The translations under genes were made by a program, and so were the position numbers. 10,162 nt of DNA, from contig JAFVET010000108.1 of NCBI GenBank assembly GCA_017475875.1, positions 1 to 10,162 of the forward strand, read 5' to 3'. A model generated the notes under the pieces. It worked only from the letters and a program-made list of their open reading frames with translations. It was not told the DNA's origin and did not search any database. Shown piece after piece: positions 6,066 to 10,162 of this stretch (position 1 is the first letter of the stretch; every line of letters starts with the position of its first letter). The DNA is from Candidatus Methanomethylophilaceae archaeon (GTDB lineage: Archaea; Thermoplasmatota; Thermoplasmata; Methanomassiliicoccales; Methanomethylophilaceae).

Positions 6066-7070
6066 ATGAATCCCTTCGTTTTCAGATTGGTCCCGGCCGA
6101 CGGTGCCGACGGAAAGGTCCCCGTGGCGGTCGCAGGGCAGTGCATGATCGACGTCCAGCACCTGATAACGGATATCGGTTCCGCGCTCGTCTCGGCTGTG
6201 ATGAGGACGCAGGGGGTTCTGGATCCGGTGTACGTGTCCAAGTTCGAGCTGAAGATGGACGGACCGAGCGACGACGGCATGGGTGCGGGGCCCGGTAAGG
6301 GTTCGGACTCCCTGGTCGAACAGGCGCTTTCGGTATTGGAGAGCACTTTGGATTACCTCGGCAAGGGCGCGGCTGGTTCGTGGATGGAGGACACCTTCCC
6401 TGAACCGGTGTCTCGCCGCAAGATAGCCAGGGACCTACTGGCCCTCGCTGACAACATGTCCGGATTCACACTCATGTACGGTTCTCCCGGCGAGGAGAAG
6501 GCGTTCAGCAGGATGGACAGGGATTACATCGAGGGGGAGGCCAAAGCCAAGGTCGAATCCATGCGCGGATACGTGATCTGTGTGGTCGTCAAGGATCCTT
6601 CGAGGAAGAACCGCTGGTATCTAGTCAATTCGGACAGGCCCATTCCCGTCACGTTCGCCGGTTCCGTCACACCCGCCGACCGTGACACATTCGTCAGGGA
6701 GGGGCCGCTCATAGCGGTCGGAACCGTGTACAGGAGGCCGGACGGGACGGTGTCGGAGGTCCGCAACGTCGACAACTGTTATTCGTTCCCATCGGTTAAG
6801 TTCTTCCGCATCATCACTTCGGAAAGGGACATAGAGCTTCTTGTTCCGGCCGTCGCGACCCCGGGATACGACCGCGCCCGCGGGATGTGGAGGCTCACGA
6901 CCCCAGAGCTCGGGATCAACATATCGAAGCCGACCTGGGACGAGTGCGTCCGCTCATACCATGACTATTTCGGGTTCCTCTGGGAGACCTACGTTCTGGA
7001 CGACAGGGAGTTCGAGGGCGATGAGAGGGAGGTCAGCGACCTCCTGAAGTCCATGGCGTCGATGGTTTGA
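6066..7070 (+). CDS. Uncharacterised 334-aa protein with HicB-like C-terminal segment
   Basis: I do not recognise this gene as a named family. From the ATG at 6066 the product is soluble, with no signal peptide. An N-terminal segment (FRLVPADG...VPVAVAGQCMIDVQHLI, about 5-34) is followed by a flexible Gly/Asp stretch at about 65-80. A helical region at about 82-130 contains 'FPEPVSRRKIARDLLALAD'. A probably beta-rich middle (about 165-265) includes 'GPLIAVGTVYRRPDGTVSEV'. The end (275-330) reads WRLTTPELGINISKPTWDECVRSYHDYFGFLWETYVL. That end has the 'pelGi...t.deav....ed...l...y' pattern of HicB/UPF0150-type antitoxin domains, but no HicA-like toxin is adjacent. The frame is open up to an ATG at 5910 with GGTGAT upstream; that extension would add 52 residues, including a hydrophobic stretch FLVNILFAFACIL. 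I prefer 6066 because the domain-like sequence begins there. It stands alone between divergent and downstream promoters. Confidence 0.72.
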   Translation: MNPFVFRLVPADGADGKVPVAVAGQCMIDVQHLITDIGSALVSAVMRTQGVLDPVYVSKFELKMDGPSDDGMGAGPGKGSDSLVEQALSVLESTLDYLGKGAAGSWMEDTFPEPVSRRKIARDLLALADNMSGFTLMYGSPGEEKAFSRMDRDYIEGEAKAKVESMRGYVICVVVKDPSRKNRWYLVNSDRPIPVTFAGSVTPADRDTFVREGPLIAVGTVYRRPDGTVSEVRNVDNCYSFPSVKFFRIITSERDIELLVPAVATPGYDRARGMWRLTTPELGINISKPTWDECVRSYHDYFGFLWETYVLDDREFEGDEREVSDLLKSMASMV

Positions 7071-7100
7071 GCACTCCGGTCGATGTCTGACGCGCGATGC

Positions 7101-7108
7101 TTATATAT
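7101..7108 (+). promoter_or_regulatory. TATA box of the rnp4-yhbY-serS cluster
   Basis: TTATATAT is a near-ideal archaeal TATA box in the 70-bp gap after the 334-aa gene. Its centre predicts a start site near 7131. This excludes the ATG at 7123 as a start and leaves GAAGGAG (7131-7137) as a ribosome-binding site for the ATG at 7141. Confidence 0.7.
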
Positions 7109-7140
7109 CAGTCCGATGTGGGATGGTCCAGAAGGAGCAC

Positions 7141-7461
7141 ATGTCCCGGAAGCGCGTAGGCAACAGGCAGCTCAAGGATATCGGGGCAGAACGTATAACC
7201 CGTCTCATGGACCTGTCCGTGCAGGCTCTGCGCGAAGGCCGCCCAGACCGCTCCACGAGGTATGTGGAGTTGTCGAGGCGCATATCGGCCAAGACCAAGG
7301 TCAGGATGCCGCGCGACAGACCGTTCTGCAAGGGTTGCATGATGCCGTTGGTCCCTGGATTGAGCTGTACCGTCAGGCTGTCGGACCACCGTGTCGTGAC
7401 GACCTGTTCGTCATGCGGCCGGATCAGACGTGTTCCATACATCAAGGAGCAGAGGAAATGA
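7141..7461 (+). CDS. rnp4: RNase P protein component 4 (Rpp21/Rpr2 family)
   Basis: Rpp21 is a zinc-ribbon subunit of archaeal RNase P, which with Rpp29 and the catalytic RNA removes 5' leaders from precursor tRNAs. The 106-aa product has a basic helical N-terminal half (RQLKDIGAERITRLMDLSVQ, then 'YVELSRRISAKTKVRMPRDR') and a zinc ribbon with C63-x2-C66 (FCKGC) and C89-x2-C92 (TCSSC), the family's layout and length. An ATG at 7123 is in frame, but the TATA box at 7101-7108 puts the transcript start after it, and GAAGGAG precedes the ATG at 7141, so I use 7141. The stop overlaps the next start as ATGA. Association with a YhbY protein and serS forms an RNA-processing/translation cluster. Confidence 0.92.
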   Translation: MSRKRVGNRQLKDIGAERITRLMDLSVQALREGRPDRSTRYVELSRRISAKTKVRMPRDRPFCKGCMMPLVPGLSCTVRLSDHRVVTTCSSCGRIRRVPYIKEQRK

Positions 7462-7751
7462 CCGAGAAGGATGCCCGCAAGGAGCTCATGAGGAGGGCCA
7501 ACGAGCTCAACCCCACGGTCCACGTGGGGAAGGACGGCCTTGACCAGGGGGTCTTCGACGAGATCACCAACCAGCTCAAGAAGAACCGTCTTATCAAAAT
7601 CAAAGTGCTCTCGAATTCGGATGAAGGTGCCAGGGAGGCCGCCGATGCGATAGCGGAAGCCACGTCGTCCGTGGTGGTGGACGTCCGCGGCGGGGTCATC
7701 GTAATGACCGACCGTAGGACCTGGACCTCGTTGAGCCAGAAGAAATTCTGA
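7458..7751 (+). CDS. YhbY/CRS1-YhbY (CRM) domain RNA-binding protein
   Basis: This 97-aa protein is a single CRM domain, an RNA-binding fold related to the C-terminal half of IF3; bacterial YhbY binds pre-50S particles. It shows the expected run: KELMRRANELNPTVHVGKDGL with the GKDG loop at 24-27, 'EITNQLKKNRLIKIKVLSN' at about 35-53, 'AREAADAIAEATSSVVVDVRGGVIVM' and a basic end. Its ATG overlaps the rnp4 stop and serS starts 10 bp after its own stop, so the three are cotranscribed. A role in ribosome assembly or tRNA processing is inferred from family and neighbours. Confidence 0.93.
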   Translation: MTEKDARKELMRRANELNPTVHVGKDGLDQGVFDEITNQLKKNRLIKIKVLSNSDEGAREAADAIAEATSSVVVDVRGGVIVMTDRRTWTSLSQKKF

Positions 7752-7761
7752 GGCGTATCAG

Positions 7762-9033
7762 ATGCTTGATGTGAACGTTATAAGGAACGATCCCGAGAAG
7801 ATCAGGGAGATGTTGAAGAACAGGAACAAGGACGATGCCATATTGGACCGTTTCCTAGCCGCGGACTCCGAATGGAGGGACGTCACCAACGAGGGCAACC
7901 GCCTCCGCAAGGTCAGGAACGAAGTCTCGATGGCGATCTCCAAGATGCCGTCCGGTCCCGAGAAGGACGCCAAGATCGCGGAGATGCGCGAAGTCTCCGA
8001 GAAGATCAAGACCGGCGAGGCCAGGATAACCGAGCTCGAGGCCATCCGGCAGGACTGCATCCTCAATATCCCGAACATCCCCCACGAGTCCGTGCCCATC
8101 GGGAAGGACGAGAACGACAACGTCGTCGTGTACGAGGCCGGACGCAAGAGGACCTTCGATTTCAAGCCGAAGGAGCACTGGGAGATCGGAGAGGACCTCG
8201 ACATCATCGACTTCGAGAGGGGAGCCAAGGTCGCAGGCAGCGGGTTCTACTGCCTCAAAGGCGACGGTGCCCGTCTGGAGAGGGCGTTGATCAACTACTT
8301 CCTGGACATGCACCAGGACCAGGGGTACACGGAGCTGTTCACCCCGGTGGTCGTCAACAAGAACGCCCTCATCGGTACCGGACAGTACCCCAACCTGAAG
8401 GACGACATGTACTACCTCGAGAAGGACGACATGTACCTGAACCCGACCGCGGAGGTGCCCGTCACGAACCTTCTCCAGGACGAGATCCTCGACAAGGAGC
8501 AGCTCCCGATCTACTACACCGCATACCTCCCGTCCTTCAGGCGCGAGGTCGGAAAGCACGCAGACACCAAGGGGATCATCAGGGTCCATGAGTTCAACAA
8601 GGTGGAGATGGTCAACTTCGTCCTGCCCGAGAACTCCTACGCGCGTCTCGAGGAGCTCAGGAAGAACGCCGAGGACATCATCAACGGCCTCGACCTTCCC
8701 TACAGGGTCCTGCTCCTGTGCACCGGGGACATGAGCTTCTCCTGTTCCAAGTGCTACGACCTCGAACTCTACGCCCCTGGTAAGGACGCGTGGTTGGAGG
8801 CTTCCTCCTGTTCGAACTTCACCGATTTCCAGGCCAGGAGGGCCAGGATCAAATACCGTCCCGAACCCCACCTGAAGAGCGAGTTCATCCACACCCTCAA
8901 CGGTTCCGGTCTGGCGCTGCCGAGGACGATGGTCGCCATCCTCGAGAACTATCAGAACAAGGACGGCACCGTCACGATCCCGGAGGTCCTCAGGCCTTAC
9001 ATGAGGGGTCAGGAGACCATCGGCAGACGCTGA
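7762..9033 (+). CDS. serS: Serine-tRNA ligase, common (bacterial/eukaryal-like) class IIa type
   Basis: SerRS charges tRNA-Ser (and tRNA-Sec where present) with serine. The 423-aa product starts MLDVNVIRNDPEKIREMLKN and has the long N-terminal antiparallel coiled-coil arm at about 25-105 that grips the tRNA variable arm. The class II core follows, with 'GARLERALINYFLDMHQDQGY' at about 169-189 (motif 1 region), the serine-binding TAEVPVTNL at 229-237, motif 2 FRREVGKHADTKGIIRVHEF at 259-278, and motif 3 'GSGLALPRTMVAILENYQN' at 381-399. Length and motifs are those of the common SerRS, not the divergent zinc-dependent form found in several methanogen orders, which narrows the lineage. It ends 2 bp from the convergent HD gene. 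Confidence 0.97.
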   Translation: MLDVNVIRNDPEKIREMLKNRNKDDAILDRFLAADSEWRDVTNEGNRLRKVRNEVSMAISKMPSGPEKDAKIAEMREVSEKIKTGEARITELEAIRQDCILNIPNIPHESVPIGKDENDNVVVYEAGRKRTFDFKPKEHWEIGEDLDIIDFERGAKVAGSGFYCLKGDGARLERALINYFLDMHQDQGYTELFTPVVVNKNALIGTGQYPNLKDDMYYLEKDDMYLNPTAEVPVTNLLQDEILDKEQLPIYYTAYLPSFRREVGKHADTKGIIRVHEFNKVEMVNFVLPENSYARLEELRKNAEDIINGLDLPYRVLLLCTGDMSFSCSKCYDLELYAPGKDAWLEASSCSNFTDFQARRARIKYRPEPHLKSEFIHTLNGSGLALPRTMVAILENYQNKDGTVTIPEVLRPYMRGQETIGRR

Positions 9034-9035
9034 CC

Positions 9036-10162
9036 TCAGATGCGCTTGGAGACGAGCGCGTCTATCAAAACCTTTGCACCAATCCCCTCGCCTCTGGCGA
9101 GGAGTTTTTCCCTTATCTCTCTCTCGCCTTCGACCAGGGTGTCGGAGCTTATCCCGTAGCGACGGGAAATGTGGGCCTCCATGAATGCGGACATATTGTC
9201 GCACGCCTTCAGGTCCCTCCCGTTCCTCTTTCCGAAGACCGGGTCGTCGATGTCTGTGAATGGGTCGAAGACCATCATGCGGAAGCCGTCCCTCCAGTTC
9301 TCGAGCAGAAGCGGCATTATCCGTTCCTCGACCATGTCCCTCTCGTATTCCTCCAGAAGGTCGGCCAGGCCGTCGACGTTCCTCTTTATGGGGGTGATGA
9401 CGTCCTTCGTGAGTACCTCGGGGAGGTCGTGGAACAGCCCGGTATAGAAATCGTTGTAGACCTGACGCGGCGACGCGCCTGCGTCAATGTCGTGCAGGAA
9501 CATCGCGTCGGCGACGATGAGCGAGTGCCCCAGCACGGTGGTTTCCGGGATCCTGGGGGTGCGTGCCCATCTCCTCTGGAACCTGAGCTGTCCGACGAGG
9601 TCGACGAAGTTGTATGCGTTTCCGGCGGACATCATCTCCCGGACCCCGCGGAGGTCGGTGTGGTGTCTTATTTCATCCTCGATGGAACGGCGCGTGTCCT
9701 CTATCCCGTAAAGCGACCTGTTCGATTCGTATATGAGGTTGAACTCCCACCTGGTCGCGAGGTAATGGGCTGCACGGACGATGTCGTCCTCCTTGGTCCG
9801 GTTGTCGGACCAGAGGTATTCCTCGAAACGCTTCCTGAAACCCGTGTCCCCGTCGGACACCATCCGGTCGTATTCGGCCAGGACGTAGTCGTTCACGGGC
9901 CCTCTGCGTTCCTGTACGATGCGGTGGAAGACCTGCGGTTTCAGGTCGGTGAGGACCGAACGCTGGATGAACGAGAAAAGCCCGTGTTCTATGATCCTCA
10001 CCCAATCGATGTCGTAGCCGTCGCTTTCTTCGTATTTTGCCAGAAGCCAGGCTATCGAGGCCTTGTGCGACTGTTTGTCGATCTCGGTGAGGTTGACTGG
10101 TGTCAGATGGTCGTTCCACCTGCGCATGTTCGAGGTGTCGAACAGGAGGTACAGAAGGTCCA
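9036..10162 (-). CDS. HD-domain (YfbR-like) phosphohydrolase family protein, N terminus outside window
   Basis: The - strand frame is open through the window edge. An ATG exists at 10125-10127, but in-frame residues before it (DLLYLLFDTSN, directly followed by MRRWNDH) continue the protein naturally, so the true start is probably upstream. Counted from that Met, an HD-type metal site is visible: H201 (VLGHSLIVAD), H233-D234 (GLFHDLPEVLTKD) with E237, and D310 (ACDNMSAF). This matches the HD_3/YfbR-like arrangement of nucleotide 5'-phosphatases and related hydrolases. An N-terminal stretch (DKQSHKASIAWLLA at 17-30 and 'EHGLFSFIQRSVLTDLKPQ' at 47-65) parallels the active copy but lacks its HD pair. 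The substrate cannot be told; a nucleotide phosphohydrolase is inference. Confidence 0.82.
   Translation of the reverse strand, partial: DLLYLLFDTSNMRRWNDHLTPVNLTEIDKQSHKASIAWLLAKYEESDGYDIDWVRIIEHGLFSFIQRSVLTDLKPQVFHRIVQERRGPVNDYVLAEYDRMVSDGDTGFRKRFEEYLWSDNRTKEDDIVRAAHYLATRWEFNLIYESNRSLYGIEDTRRSIEDEIRHHTDLRGVREMMSAGNAYNFVDLVGQLRFQRRWARTPRIPETTVLGHSLIVADAMFLHDIDAGASPRQVYNDFYTGLFHDLPEVLTKDVITPIKRNVDGLADLLEEYERDMVEERIMPLLLENWRDGFRMMVFDPFTDIDDPVFGKRNGRDLKACDNMSAFMEAHISRRYGISSDTLVEGEREIREKLLARGEGIGAKVLIDALVSKRI

Noticed and set aside
7083..7751. Long frame running upstream from the YhbY/CRM gene to 7083
   Set aside because: The upstream part overlaps rnp4 in another frame and begins before the TATA box. 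The domain starts at the ATG at 7458.
7855..9204. 449-codon open frame on the - strand opposite serS
   Set aside because: Codon-aligned antisense of a clear SerRS gene in a GC-rich genome; same artefact as opposite mrp. It also shows that long antisense frames are common here and weakens any claim that the nifX extension is selected.
1..10162. CRISPR array, insertion sequence, prophage or defence island
   Set aside because: No regularly spaced repeats, transposase, integrase or terminal inverted repeats were seen. Nearly all genes are housekeeping.

Overview
The window looks like a chromosomal segment of a GC-rich methanogenic archaeon, most likely from the Thermoplasmata/Methanomassiliicoccales lineage. 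The evidence for an archaeon is an L10e ribosomal protein, an archaeal-type Dph2, an RNase P Rpp21 subunit, and archaeal TATA-like elements at several gene starts. A MtxX-type gene (methanogenesis marker protein 4) points to a methanogen. The order-level guess is inference from gene content and codon style; no 16S or mcr gene is present.

Layout. (1) 1-288: the end of a DUF1508/YegP-type gene, followed by a clear hairpin plus T-tract terminator. (2) 460-~1620, + strand: an Mrp/NBP35 Fe-S carrier ATPase overlapping (ATGA) a small NifX/NifB-C-type cofactor-binding domain protein. The second gene has no stop of its own and its frame runs on through the antisense of queE. (3) 5682-1617, - strand: a tightly packed six-gene run, rpl10e - dph2 - mtxX - queD - queC - queE. 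It joins a ribosomal protein, diphthamide synthesis on elongation factor 2, a methanogen marker of unknown role, and the three enzymes that turn dihydroneopterin triphosphate into preQ0, the precursor of archaeosine in tRNA. The predicted rpl10e leader begins with a hairpin. (4) 5683-6065: a gene-poor divergent region with promoter-like elements on both strands and one possible micro-ORF. (5) 6066-7070, + strand: an unrecognised 334-aa protein with a HicB-like C-terminal segment. (6) 7141-9033, + strand: an RNA/translation cluster, RNase P Rpp21 - YhbY/CRM protein - serine-tRNA ligase. (7) 9036-10162, - strand: an HD-domain phosphohydrolase-like protein, converging on serS with a 2-bp gap and cut by the window edge. 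It appears to be an internal duplication with one degenerate HD copy.

Most of the window is housekeeping translation and tRNA-modification machinery. I see no CRISPR array, insertion sequence, prophage, tRNA or rRNA. The least explained items are the stop-less NifX-like gene, the structured rpl10e leader, the unknown 334-aa protein with its strong upstream promoter, and the placement of mtxX inside a translation-modification operon.
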